DNA of 64,000 bases from contig NZ_CP042432.1 of assembly GCF_008033235.1 (NCBI RefSeq), forward strand, positions 2,604,001 to 2,668,000, written 5' to 3'. This DNA comes from Anseongella ginsenosidimutans (GTDB lineage Bacteria; Bacteroidota; Bacteroidia; Sphingobacteriales; Sphingobacteriaceae). Below are positions 27,601-39,759 of the stretch, piece after piece (within the stretch, counting starts at the first letter, position 1; every line of letters starts with the position of its first letter). The notes beneath the pieces were generated by a model. The model did no database searches. It was not told where the DNA came from and was given only the letters and a program-made list of their open reading frames with translations. Both the position numbers and the translations under genes were made by a program.

Positions 27601-29171
27601 CAGGATTGGGGGCTAAATGACGTGTGGAACGAATTGATTTTACTACGTTTCGAACGGATGAATCAATTGACTAATTCCAGCAATTTTACTGCATGGAGTA
27701 AAAATCACCAAAAATATCTGCCGACAGTTCCCCTGGAATTCTCAAAAGGCTTTTCTAAGAAGAGAATAGACCATCGCCACCACTCGATGGATGCTTTAGT
27801 TATAGCATGCACGACGAGGGATCACGTCAATTTGCTTAATAACAAGTACGCAAAGTCAAAGGAGCGGTTTGACTTAAGCCGGAAGCTCAGACTATTCGAA
27901 AGGGTGAATTATGTTGATCCTCGGACTGGCAGACGGGTTGAGCGGGAGGTGCCCAAAGATTTTATCAAGCCTTGGATTAACTTTACTTCCGAAGCAAAGA
28001 CCGCCATGGAAAATATTGTGGTTAGTTTCAAGCAGAATCTGCGTGTAATCAACAAGGCAACTAACCGTTATGAAAAATGGGTGGAGAGAGATGGCGTTAA
28101 AGTAAAAGAGGTGCGAGCGCAGAAAGGGGTGAATTGGGCGATCAGAAAGCCTTTACACAAAGATACGGTAGCCGGATTGGTTCTATTGAGAAGAAGAAAA
28201 ATCGTTTCACTTAACGCTGCATTGGAAACCGTGAATGAAATTGCCGATAGGGAACTGAGAAAAGAAATACAATCCATGCAGCTGAAGGGTCTGGATCGAA
28301 AGCAGATCACCAAGTATTTTAAAGATATCAAATATCAATGGAGAGGACAAGATATATCCAGACTAGAGATTTTCTATTGGGATAATGACAACGTAGCTTC
28401 GAGGGTCTCGCTCAACGACACATTCGATGAAAAACGCATCGGAACTATTACCGATACCGGTATTCAAAAAATTCTGCTTAATCATTTAGATAGCTGTAAA
28501 GGCCGTTTGGATGCAAGAGGCAAAGATATACCTGCTCCTCTCATTGCATTTTCCCCAGAAGGTATTGAAGAAATGAATAAGAATATTGTTTCACTCAATA
28601 ATGGTCGGCCGCATCAGCCTATTTTAAAAGTCCGCACTTACGAGCCAAAAGGCAATAAGTTCTATGTAGGACAAACGGGAAACAAGAGGGCAAAATATGT
28701 AGAAGCAGCCAAGGGGACAAATTTGTTTTTTGCTATTTATCAAGATCAGGTAGGAAAGAGGAAATATGAAACTATTCCACTTAATATAGTAATTGAACGT
28801 CAGAAGCAGGGGCTTGGATCTGTTCCATCGGAAAATGAGCAGGGAGATAAACTATTGTTTTATCTCTCACCCAATGACCTGGTATATGTGCCATCGGAGG
28901 AGGAGAAAGGAGATGCCGACAATGCAGATTTTGGCGATTTAAGCACCCCGCAGCTATATAATATTTATAAGGTGGTGAGCTTTACCGGGTACCAGATTTT
29001 TTTTGTTAAACATGATGTAGCTGCACCTATTGTAAATAAAGGCGAATTTTCTCCGTTGAACAAAATGGAGCGGGCTTGGGACGGAAGGATGATCAAAGAA
29101 CACTGTATAAAACTAAAAGTAGATAGATTAGGTGTCATTTCGCGATTCAATGCCTATATTGACATTACGGT

Positions 29172-29175
<4 letters not shown>
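24622..29175 (+). CDS. cas9: Cas9 endonuclease, type II-C
   Basis: RNA-guided double-strand DNA nuclease of CRISPR interference. RuvC-I is GLDLGSNSVGWALVE with D8. An Arg-rich bridge helix follows (RATRRLRERYLLRRERLHR). RuvC-II is EIHIELGREMKNT with E737. The HNH domain has EIEHIIPQ with H859, then N873 and N882 at the spacing of S. pyogenes N854/N863. RuvC-III is DHRHHSMDAL with H1054 and D1057. All catalytic residues are present, so it appears active. At 1517 aa it is at the large end for subtype II-C. Only cas1 and cas2 follow (no csn2 or cas4), which defines II-C. The stop overlaps the cas1 start (ATGA). Confidence 0.97.
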
Positions 29176-30418
<1,243 letters not shown>

Positions 30419-30524
30419 AGCAAAAACAGCGCGGCTAGTTAGATATCATCAGTTTATTCTTCCCGTTTTTGAATCCTAAAGGATGAGATAAACCACAGTA
30501 TATCAGTACGATAAATGGTGATAT
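30419..30524 (+). other. cas2-proximal array flank (putative leader) with junction palindrome
   Basis: A 106-bp AT-rich gap between cas2 and the first repeat, at the expected place of spacer acquisition because repeats are perfect here and degenerate at the far end. A 14-bp perfect inverted repeat (30492-30505 and 30519-30532, arms ACCACAGTATATCA / TGATATACTGTGGT) spans the junction, using the first 8 nt of repeat 1 as part of its right arm. Confidence 0.6.
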
Positions 30525-33500
30525 ACTGTGGTAAATCTCGTGATTCTGATAATTGAAAGCAAATCACAACGCCGGAAGGGCGCGAACTCTTTTGGTGCAG
30601 ACTGTGGTAAATCTCGTGATTCTGATAATTGAAAGCAAATCACAACGAAAAGGTATCCTAATCAGGACCTTGATAAACTGTGGTAAATCTCGTGATTCTG
30701 ATAATTGAAAGCAAATCACAACAGATACCGACCTATGGGAAAAAGAGTGGTTACTGTGGTAAATCTCGTGATTCTGATAATTGAAAGCAAATCACAACAA
30801 AAACAGGCGGGGATGGACATAGTTAAAGACTGTGGTAAATCTCGTGATTCTGATAATTGAAAGCAAATCACAACGATAGGATAATATAGACCGCAGCCCG
30901 TCAAACTGTGGTAAATCTCGTGATTCTGATAATTGAAAGCAAATCACAACAAGGGGCTGCCAGCAATGGTAGTCGCCGAAACTGTGGTAAATCTCGTGAT
31001 TCTGATAATTGAAAGCAAATCACAACTCCTCGGTCAAGGTAGCCCAGCTCAAAGGACTGTGGTAAATCTCGTGATTCTGATAATTGAAAGCAAATCACAA
31101 CGCAAAGAGTTTTGCGACCCTTCCGATGGCGACTGTGGTAAATCTCGTGATTCTGATAATTGAAAGCAAATCACAACCAAAATATGAAAACCGTAACCGG
31201 CAGTACGACTGTGGTAAATCTCGTGATTCTGATAATTGAAAGCAAATCACAACTTTAGGACGTCTGCGTGGCCGCTTATCTCTACTGTGGTAAATCTCGT
31301 GATTCTGATAATTGAAAGCAAATCACAACTCCTTTTGCAGAAGAAGTCACGAAAATCGTACTGTGGTAAATCTCGTGATTCTGATAATTGAAAGCAAATC
31401 ACAACCGCCCAAGAGGCGAAGATTGTAAAAGAGTAACTGTGGTAAATCTCGTGATTCTGATAATTGAAAGCAAATCACAACCGGATCAAATCCGAAGACC
31501 CGGACGAGGAAACTGTGGTAAATCTCGTGATTCTGATAATTGAAAGCAAATCACAACTAATTCATGCGCGGTAGTAGCATGCATTGTACTGTGGTAAATC
31601 TCGTGATTCTGATAATTGAAAGCAAATCACAACACTACGCTTGAACTCGCAAATGGGTCGTGGACTGTGGTAAATCTCGTGATTCTGATAATTGAAAGCA
31701 AATCACAACTTGAAAACCGAACATAAAAACAGCGATATGACTGTGGTAAATCTCGTGATTCTGATAATTGAAAGCAAATCACAACGATCGACAACTCGGA
31801 TCTACCTATGGTTCCACTGTGGTAAATCTCGTGATTCTGATAATTGAAAGCAAATCACAACTAGGAGAAAATAAAACATGGGCGGAATAGCACTGTGGTA
31901 AATCTCGTGATTCTGATAATTGAAAGCAAATCACAACCCCCGCTGGAAGGTATTCCGCAGGGCAAAGACTGTGGTAAATCTCGTGATTCTGATAATTGAA
32001 AGCAAATCACAACAAGTATAACGCAGTTCCGATCTCACTAGGTACTGTGGTAAATCTCGTGATTCTGATAATTGAAAGCAAATCACAACGGTATCGCTCT
32101 GTTCATCGTGTTTATTTTGACTGTGGTAAATCTCGTGATTCTGATAATTGAAAGCAAATCACAACTTCGCAGCCTGCGTTGAATGCTGACTTTATACTGT
32201 GGTAAATCTCGTGATTCTGATAATTGAAAGCAAATCACAACTGGCGGTAGCTTGTCTGCTAGTTATGTTATACTGTGGTAAATCTCGTGATTCTGATAAT
32301 TGAAAGCAAATCACAACCCGGAAGACAGTTTTTTCGGAAGCAGCGGCACTGTGGTAAATCTCGTGATTCTGATAATTGAAAGCAAATCACAACAGTTTTT
32401 GATTAAAGGCCCATCATTGTTTCACTGTGGTAAATCTCGTGATTCTGATAATTGAAAGCAAATCACAACTCCGCTGCACCGGGGTCGATCCGGCATATAA
32501 CTGTGGTAAATCTCGTGATTCTGATAATTGAAAGCAAATCACAACCCGGGGTCTGCCCGAACGCGTGACGAATCTACTGTGGTAAATCTCGTGATTCTGA
32601 TAATTGAAAGCAAATCACAACTACCCATTGTTTGCGAAATCCATAGGTTGGACTGTGGTAAATCTCGTGATTCTGATAATTGAAAGCAAATCACAACGGA
32701 AGAAGCAGCCGAAATATACGCAAGCGAACTGTGGTAAATCTCGTGATTCTGATAATTGAAAGCAAATCACAACTGTGTACGGCGAGATGTATGCATGAAG
32801 GCGACTGTGGTAAATCTCGTGATTCTGATAATTGAAAGCAAATCACAACAATTGAGAACAACGAAAACGTGCAGAAATGACTGTGGTAAATCTCGTGATT
32901 CTGATAATTGAAAGCAAATCACAACTGGTTTTTAAATTCCATTGCCGGGTTGCCCACTGTGGTAAATCTCGTGATTCTGATAATTGAAAGCAAATCACAA
33001 CTACCCATTGTTTGCGAAATCCATAGGTTGGACTGTGGTAAATCTCGTGATTCTGATAATTGAAAGCAAATCACAACGGAAGAAGCAGCCGAAATATACG
33101 CAAGCGAACTGTGGTAAATCTCGTGATTCTGATAATTGAAAGCAAATCACAACTGTGTACGGCGAGATGTATGCATGAAGGCGACTGTGGTAAATCTCGT
33201 GATTCTGATAATTGAAAGCAAATCACAACAATTGAGAACAACGAAAACGTGCAGAAATGACTGTGGTAAATCTCGTGATTCTGATAATTGAAAGCAAATC
33301 ACAACCAAAAATGCCGTTCGATGATAATATTTTCCACTGTGGTAAATCTCGTGATTCTGATAATTGAAAGCAAATCACAACAATACTTGTACGATGGCAA
33401 GTCCTTGATAGACTGTGGTAAATCTCGTGATTCTGATAATTGAAAGCAAATCACAACGGCAAAAGGATATTGAGATCAACGATATAAACTGTGGTAAATC

Positions 33501-34059
33501 TCGTGATTCTGATAATTGAAAGCAAATCACAACGGCAAAAGGATATTGAGATCAACGATATAAACTGTGGTAAATCTCGTGATTCTGATAATTGAAAGCA
33601 AATCACAACCGAGTATGGCTTCAGCTGTTTTTGGTGTTTACTGTGGTAAATCTCGTGATTCTGATAATTGAAAGCAAATCACAACGCAGCACTTGCGGAA
33701 ATTCTCCGTCATCATACTGTGGTAAATCTCGTGATTCTGATAATTGAAAGCAAATCACAACTGGGGATTCAATCGTTTTTAAAATGTTTGCACTGTGGTA
33801 AATCTCGTGATTCTGATAATTGAAAGCAAATCACAACACCGTCACGCCAATATTATCCCCGACAAAGACTGTGGTAAATCTCGTGATTCTGATAATTGAA
33901 AGCAAATCACAACCATAGTGGATATTCAGTTTGCCGGAGATAAACTGTGGTAAATCTCGTGATTCTGATAATTGAAAGCAAATCACAACTACGTTGCCGG
34001 ATGAAAACATGAATAAGATACTGTGATAAATTTCGTGATTCTGATAATTGAAAGCAAAT
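30525..34059 (-). CRISPR. CRISPR array, segment 1 (46 full repeats plus one cut repeat)
   Basis: The 46-bp repeat runs ACTGTGGTAAAT ... GCAAATCACAAC on the + strand, with spacers of 30 nt (one of 29) and a 76-bp period. Strand is given as minus because the tracrRNA pairs with the reverse complement. Repeats 1-46 appear identical. Repeat 47 (34020-34059) has two changes and is cut after GCAAAT by the IS21 element. A block of four spacers (32622-32879) recurs at 33002-33259, and the spacer at 33458-33487 recurs at 33534-33563. The apparent short open frames across the array are products of the repeat sequence. Confidence 0.98.
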
Positions 34060-34298
34060 TGGATAATCCGGACCATGCTGACCCCTTCAGAAGGGCCGGA
34101 ATTTCGGATGTGCGAGAGCGATTGCAGCTCGTATTCACATGCCAATCCGGCAGATGCTGACCCCTCTGGGGAGGTAATCCGGCCCATGCTGACCCCTGTT
34201 TAAGACGGAAGGCGGCAGAATCCGGAGCATACTGACCCCTTATTGAATGGGTTTTGGTTTCTTGAGTGATCATTTTTCAATAAAGAAGATCACTACTG

Positions 34299-35876
34299 AT
34301 GGCAGGAAAACCACGACCCATGAGTCAAGTAAAACAGCTTATACGTTTGCACCTGCAAGGCAATGGCAAGAAAACCATTGCCAGGGAGTTAGGCATCAGC
34401 AAAAACACGGTTAAGCAATATTTGGAAAAGGCAGCAGCCGACCCGCTTTCTATCAAGGAATTGCTTGAATTGGATGATCCGGTGCTGGAGGGCCGGTTTC
34501 ATGCGGGCAATCCGGCGTATAAAGATCTCCGTTTTGAAGATCTGAAACGCCGCTTACCCTACCTGGAAAAGGAATTGGAAAAGGTGGGGGTGAATAAAAT
34601 GCTGCTCTGGGAGGAATATAAACAGGCATACCCTGCAGGCTACGGGCGTACCCAGTTCTTCTTCCATTTCGCCCAGCTCTCCCGGGCCCGCAAACCCAGT
34701 GCAGTGCTCACTCATAAACCGGGTGATAAGCTCTATATTGATTTTTCAGGTAAAAAGGTGCATTACACCGACCGGGAAACCGGGGAGATGATCGTCTGCG
34801 AGCTATTTGTGGCCTGTTTGCCTTTTTCTGATTATGCTTTTTGTATCGCCGTCCCCAGCCAGCGCCTCAATGATTTCATTTATGCACTTATCCGCTGCCT
34901 GGAAGCACTCGGCGGGGCGGCACAGGCACTTGTGCCGGACAATATGAAAACGGCCGTCACCCGTGCCGATCGCTACGAACCGACCATCAATCAGACGCTC
35001 GAGGACCTGGCCAACCATTACCAGATGACGGTCGTGCCTGCCCGCCCCCGAAAACCAAAAGACAAGAGTTTGGCGGAGAATCAGGTGAAGCTGATCTATA
35101 CCCGGGTACTGGCCAAACTGCGCAACCGGCAGTTCTTCGATCTTGATTCGCTCAACACCGCCATTACCGAAAAAATCCGGGAGCATAACCAGACCCGCCG
35201 CCAGCAGAAGCCCTACACGCGGGAAGAAGAGTTCCTGGCGGCGGAAAAAGATCAGTTAACGCCGCTGCCCGATAAGCGTTTCGAGCTGAAATATTATGCC
35301 GAGCTCAAGGTAGCCCAAAACGGACACGTATACCTTGGGAGGGACAAACATTATTACAGTGTTCCCTACACCTATATCGGCAGCAAGGTAAAAGTGATTT
35401 ATACCCGCATGCTGGTACGCATCTATGCCCAGGGCAAACAGATTGCCTTGCATCAGCGAAATTATGCGCCGGGGAAATACACCTCGGTAAAAGAGCACCT
35501 GTGCTCCCAGCATCAGCATTACCATAACCGGAGTCCGGCGTATTATCTGGACCGGGCCAGACATACCTGCCGGGAATTATACGATCTCCTGGAAGCTCTG
35601 TTTGGACAGAACCGTTATCCCGAACAATTATACAACACCTGTGACGGGCTCTTCTCGCTGGCCCGCCGGAGCGACCCCGGCCGGTTTGCCCGGGCCTGTC
35701 AGATCGCGGCCGAGCATCGGGTATACTCCTATAAATTCGTGCAGAGCATCCTGGAAAACAACATGACTGAGCTTGAACAGGATCGTCCAATGGATCACCC
35801 CCTGCCCGGAGGGAGCAATGTCCGCGGTAAAGATTATTACCAGCAGCTCACCTTGACACTTAAAACACCATCATAA
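34299..35876 (+). CDS. istA: IS21-family transposase IstA
   Basis: 525 aa. The N-terminal helix-turn-helix is IRLHLQGNGKKTIARELGISKNTVKQYLEKA. The DDE integrase core has KLYIDFSGKKVHY, ALVPDNMKTAV and the glutamate in SLAENQVKLIY. The C-terminal Mu-type beta segment includes NGHVYLGRDKHYYSVPYTYIG. Intact. It is followed by istB after one nucleotide, the usual IS21 arrangement. Confidence 0.95.
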   Translation: MAGKPRPMSQVKQLIRLHLQGNGKKTIARELGISKNTVKQYLEKAAADPLSIKELLELDDPVLEGRFHAGNPAYKDLRFEDLKRRLPYLEKELEKVGVNKMLLWEEYKQAYPAGYGRTQFFFHFAQLSRARKPSAVLTHKPGDKLYIDFSGKKVHYTDRETGEMIVCELFVACLPFSDYAFCIAVPSQRLNDFIYALIRCLEALGGAAQALVPDNMKTAVTRADRYEPTINQTLEDLANHYQMTVVPARPRKPKDKSLAENQVKLIYTRVLAKLRNRQFFDLDSLNTAITEKIREHNQTRRQQKPYTREEEFLAAEKDQLTPLPDKRFELKYYAELKVAQNGHVYLGRDKHYYSVPYTYIGSKVKVIYTRMLVRIYAQGKQIALHQRNYAPGKYTSVKEHLCSQHQHYHNRSPAYYLDRARHTCRELYDLLEALFGQNRYPEQLYNTCDGLFSLARRSDPGRFARACQIAAEHRVYSYKFVQSILENNMTELEQDRPMDHPLPGGSNVRGKDYYQQLTLTLKTPS

Positions 35877-35877
35877 C

Positions 35878-36597
35878 ATGCAAGAACTACTTTCACAACT
35901 GAAAACGCTGCGCCTGAGTGGCATGAGCCGTAGCCTGGAGGCCATGACAGCCACCCGGCAGCATCAGGAGCTTACGCTCATAGAAGGACTGGCACTACTG
36001 CTGCAAGCCGAAGAGGAAGATCGTGACCACAAACGGTTTGACCGGCTGATCAAAAATGCCCGATTCCGCTACCAGGCTTCCATGGAAGAACTGCATATCG
36101 ATGCCGCGCGCGGTATTGATAAGACCCTGGTTACCGAACTGGCAAGTAATAACTACGTTTCCAAGGGAATGCCGGTATTGGTCGAAGGCGCGACCGGAAC
36201 CGGAAAAAGCTTTCTTATCTCTGCCCTGGGTCATCAGGCATGCGCAGGAGGGTACAAGGTGGCTTATTACAACCTGCAAAAGCTATTACTCAGGATCAAG
36301 CTCACGCGGCTGGACGGCAGTATTTACAAGTTCCTGGAGAAACTCTCCAGAACCGATCTGCTCATCCTGGACGACTTCGGTCTGGCGCACCTGGATCAGC
36401 AGCAACGGCTGGACCTGATGGAAATCATTGAAGATCGTCATGGAAAAACAGCCACCGTCATTGCCAGTCAACTACCCATTGCCAGTTGGTATGACGTAAT
36501 TGGCGATGACGTGATCGCGGACGGAATTCTCGATAGGTTAGTTCACAGCGCCTACAAAATCCAGCTTAAGGGAGACAGTCTAAGAAAAAAACGGTAA
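35878..36597 (+). CDS. istB: IS21-family helper ATPase IstB
   Basis: 239-aa AAA+ ATPase of the DnaC/IstB group: LKTLRLSGMSRSLEAM at the start, Walker A GATGTGKS, Walker B LLILDDFGLA, sensor motif ATVIASQLP. IstB assembles on DNA and recruits IstA to target sites. Intact, so this copy may still transpose. Confidence 0.95.
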   Translation: MQELLSQLKTLRLSGMSRSLEAMTATRQHQELTLIEGLALLLQAEEEDRDHKRFDRLIKNARFRYQASMEELHIDAARGIDKTLVTELASNNYVSKGMPVLVEGATGTGKSFLISALGHQACAGGYKVAYYNLQKLLLRIKLTRLDGSIYKFLEKLSRTDLLILDDFGLAHLDQQQRLDLMEIIEDRHGKTATVIASQLPIASWYDVIGDDVIADGILDRLVHSAYKIQLKGDSLRKKR

Positions 36598-36687
36598 TAT
36601 TGTCACACCATCAGCTCTGATGGAAACCAATCCCCTCAAGAGGGGTCAGTATGCCCGACACCGGGGTCAGCATTGACGGAATATCCA

Positions 36688-38400
36688 CAAATCACAACCC
36701 CCTGCCTCTTGGGGTATGTGAGGGGGATACTGTGGTAAATCTCGTGATTCTGATAATTGAAAGCAAATCACAACCTGGACAAATTGGCGGACGAAGACAA
36801 AGAAACTGTGGTAAATCTCGTGATTCTGATAATTGAAAGCAAATCACAACGGAAGGCGAGTAAGCTTTCCAGGCCATTCAACTGTGGTAAATCTCGTGAT
36901 TCTGATAATTGAAAGCAAATCACAACAGCAGGAAATAGGCGCCGGGATTAACTTCTACTGTGGTAAATCTCGTGATTCTGATAATTGAAAGCAAATCACA
37001 ACGGCGGTTTTTAAGTGCTTCCGCCGCCTTGTACTGTGGTAAATCTCGTGATTCTGATAATTGAAAGCAAATCACAACAAAACTACGTTTACCGGGGCGT
37101 ATGCTTATACTGTGGTAAATCTCGTGATTCTGATAATTGAAAGCAAATCACAACGGATAATAGTTTGGAAGATGAAGGGCAAAAACTGTGGTAAATCTCG
37201 TGATTCTGATAATTGAAAGCAAATCACAACGGTAATTAGCGTCGACATGTTCTTCGCTGGACTGTGGTAAATCTCGTGATTCTGATAATTGAAAGCAAAT
37301 CACAACGTGGATATGCGACGTTGGAAGAGTTAGGGGACTGTGGTAAATCTCGTGATTCTGATAATTGAAAGCAAATCACAACAAAAAGTGTGGGAATCCC
37401 TTCAAAAGACGGAACTGTGGTAAATCTCGTGATTCTGATAATTGAAAGCAAATCACAACATACCCCGACAAATCGGGAGGAACTACATCACTGTGGTAAA
37501 TCTCGTGATTCTGATAATTGAAAGCAAATCACAACAGCTTCCGGCAGTAGTAACTACATGCCCACACTGTGGTAAATCTCGTGATTCTGATAATTGAAAG
37601 CAAATCACAACTTTCGGCTTTGCCTCCGGGGCGGTTGTGCTACTGTGGTAAATCTCGTGATTCTGATAATTGAAAGCAAATCACAACGATGCGCCGGCAA
37701 CGACCCGGCTTTGTGAGACTGTGGTAAATCTCGTGATTCTGATAATTGAAAGCAAATCACAACATTGATAATTATCTTAAAGAGTATGAGTAAACTGTGG
37801 TAAATCTCGTGATTCTGATAATTGAAAGCAAATCACAACACGTGAGTAAATATCGGGAAGCTGATGACTACTGTGGTAAATCTCGTGATTCTGATAATTG
37901 AAAGCAAATCACAACCCAATCCTACCCGATCTCCTTTGTTGAAAGACTGTGGTAAATCTCGTGATTCTGATAATTGAAAGCAAATCACAACAGGATGTAC
38001 CATATATACAGATTTCCTTGCACTGTGGTAAATCTCGTGATTCTGATAATTGAAAGCAAATCACAACGGGATCCCGCTCCAAGGCAGAGTAGTATTTACT
38101 GTGGTAAATCTCGTGATTCTGATAATTGAAAGCAAATCACAACAGAGATAAGATCAAGCAGGGAGATATTGCAACTGTGGTAAATCTCGTGATTCTGATA
38201 ATTGAAAGCAAATCACAACGTGTGATCGCCTATAAGCACTACTTCCTAAACTGTGGTAAATCTCGTGATTCTGATAATTGAAAGCAAATCACAACCCGGT
38301 ATCGCCTGCCCTTGTTTAATTCTAGACTGTGGTAAATCTCGTGATTCTGATAATTGAAAGCAAATCACAACATCACATCAGAACTACCAGTGATTAACAT
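36688..38400 (-). CRISPR. CRISPR array, segment 2 (22 full repeats)
   Basis: Begins with the remaining 3' part of the cut repeat (target duplication plus CACAAC), one spacer (36699-36728), then 22 full repeats from 36729 to 38371. The last spacer is cut at 38400 by the IS3 element. Spacers are 30 nt except one of 31 nt (37383-37413). The spacer at 38144-38173 is found again in segment 3. Confidence 0.97.
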
Positions 38401-38579
38401 TGAGATACTCCCCATTTTCAGGACCAATTTCTCTAAATCTTAATTGAATTTATAGTCATTTGTTGTTGTAGCGGTGTGGGGTTGTGGTAAACTCGGAGAG
38501 TTTTCCACAAATCCACGCCTTTTTTCTCTTTTGGTTCTTTTCTCTTTTTTGCCCATGATCTCCCATTTGTGGATAACTC

Positions 38580-39395
38580 TCATGCTGCTTTGCCCGTCAG
38601 GTACAAACTGGCTGGTTTTCTTCGTCCGATCCCTTGATGGGATTTATAAAAGTTATAACGGTGGAAAAAGGCACGAAGTCCTTGTTCCAGTTCCCATCCG
38701 TCCAGCGCCGGGTTCAGGTACACGTATTCGTACTTTACCGTACGCCACAGCCGCTCAATGAACACGTTGTCAATCGCTCTTCCTTTGCCGTCCATGCTGA
38801 TCTTGATGCCCAGCTGCGGAAGAAGCGATATCCATTCCCGGCAGGTAAACTGGCTGCCTTGATCGGAATTAACGATCTCCGGTTTTCCGTGCCGCTTCAC
38901 CGCTTCTTTTACCAGTGAACAGACCCACTCGGAGGTCATGCTGTTGGAAAGGCTCCAGGCCACCACAAAGCGGCTATGCAGGTCAATAATGGCGGCCAGG
39001 TACATGAACCCCTTTTTCATTGGGATGTACGTTATATCCACAGCCCACACCTGATTAGGGCGTTCGATCTTCAGGTTCCGAAGCAGGTAGGGCCGGATGT
39101 ATTCGGCCTTGCCCAATTTGGTCAGTATACGCCGGGGATATTGCGCCCGGATGCCCATCTTGCGCATTAACCGCCGGATCCGCTTGTGATTCACCTGGAG
39201 GCCCTCATCCCGAAAGTAATCCTGCAATTGCAGCACGCCTTCGGTCGGGTATTGCAAATGACGCTCATCCATCCTCCGCATCAGCGCAAGGTTTTTTTCT
39301 CCTTCTCCGACCGGGGTGTAATAAATTCCGCTGCGGTGAAGTTCCAGCAACTCACACTGCCGGCGCACGCTCAATCGATGGGAAGGTGTGATCAT
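38580..39395 (-). CDS. IS3-family transposase OrfB (DDE integrase)
   Basis: 271 aa. An HTH_21-like region (YPTEGVLQLQDYF, INHKRIRRLMRKMGI-type) precedes the rve integrase core with D in VWAVDITYIP, D in VNSDQGSQFT and E in IERLWRTVKYEYV. Its frame is open upstream through the A8 run at the end of orfA, so an OrfAB fusion by -1 slippage is possible. The stand-alone ATG is at 39395. Confidence 0.93.
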   Translation of the reverse strand: MITPSHRLSVRRQCELLELHRSGIYYTPVGEGEKNLALMRRMDERHLQYPTEGVLQLQDYFRDEGLQVNHKRIRRLMRKMGIRAQYPRRILTKLGKAEYIRPYLLRNLKIERPNQVWAVDITYIPMKKGFMYLAAIIDLHSRFVVAWSLSNSMTSEWVCSLVKEAVKRHGKPEIVNSDQGSQFTCREWISLLPQLGIKISMDGKGRAIDNVFIERLWRTVKYEYVYLNPALDGWELEQGLRAFFHRYNFYKSHQGIGRRKPASLYLTGKAA

Positions 39396-39409
39396 CGCTC
39401 TACGATCGG

Positions 39410-39700
39410 TTAATGGAGCTTTTTCAAGCTTTTTTTTAAAAAGTCATTTTCCAGCTCCAGTTGGCCGATCTTAGCATACAGCCGGTCGGGATCCACCTGT
39501 TCTTCTTGATCCGCCTCTTTGTCAAACACGTGAGCGGACTTTTCCAGAAACTCCTGTTTCCACTTGCTGATCATTACCGCGTGAACTTCGAACCGCTGAG
39601 CCAATTCTGCCAGCGTTTCCTTTTCCTTCAGCGCTTCCAGCGCCACTTTGGCCTTGAAGGCCGAACTGAATTTTCTACGTTTTCCTTTCATTGTTACCAC
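39410..39700 (-). CDS. IS3-family OrfA (helix-turn-helix)
   Basis: 96 aa: KRRKFSSAFKAKVALEALKE, TLAELAQRFEVHAVMISKWK, then a leucine-zipper-like end (LYAKIGQLELENDFLKK). It binds the element ends and forms the N-terminal part of the fused transposase. An in-frame ATG 9 bp downstream (MKGKRRKF) is an equally good start. Confidence 0.92.
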   Translation of the reverse strand: MVTMKGKRRKFSSAFKAKVALEALKEKETLAELAQRFEVHAVMISKWKQEFLEKSAHVFDKEADQEEQVDPDRLYAKIGQLELENDFLKKSLKKLH

Positions 39701-39759
39701 GAAGTTAGTTACTTATTTTTTTAACTTAACCAGTGGTCCTGATTTTGGGGAGTATTACA

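Larger units (their letters stand above)
34060..36687 (+). mobile_element. IS21-family insertion sequence in a CRISPR repeat
   Basis: 2628 bp with ends TGGATAATCCGG... and (reverse complement) TGGATATTCCG..., both running into ATGCTGACCCC. It is flanked by a 5-bp target duplication CAAAT (34055-34059 and 36688-36692). The ends hold multiple copies of a transposase-site motif like AATCCGGnnnATGCTGACCCC: four on the left (near 34065, 34144, 34177, 34219) and two on the right (near 36640 and 36663). It carries intact istA and istB. Confidence 0.92.
38401..39759 (-). mobile_element. IS3-family insertion sequence in a CRISPR spacer
   Basis: 1359 bp with imperfect terminal inverted repeats TGAGATACTCCCC / TGTAATACTCCCC continuing into TCAGGACCA. 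A 3-bp target duplication CAT (38398-38400 and 39760-39762) flanks it; removing the element restores a normal 30-nt spacer. It holds orfA and orfB in -1 frames joined by an A-run. The ~180 bp left of orfB carry no gene. Confidence 0.92.

Noticed and set aside
30716-31163. Open frames running through the CRISPR array on both strands, also near 33831-34187, 36651-36877, 37236-37451, 40134-40521 and 41310-41507
   Set aside because: They consist of the translated repeat with random spacer-coded residues between; no independent coding signal.
36699-36728. GC-rich spacer with internal CCCC/GGGG stretches next to the IS21 end, considered as part of the IS
   Set aside because: It lies outside the CAAAT target duplication and the repeat end CACAAC, and is exactly 30 nt, so it is an ordinary spacer.
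38479-38500. TGTGGTAAA in the IS3 non-coding end, resembling the start of the CRISPR repeat
   Set aside because: Only nine bases match and the rest diverges; the stretch lies inside the IS between its terminal repeats, so it is not a stray repeat.
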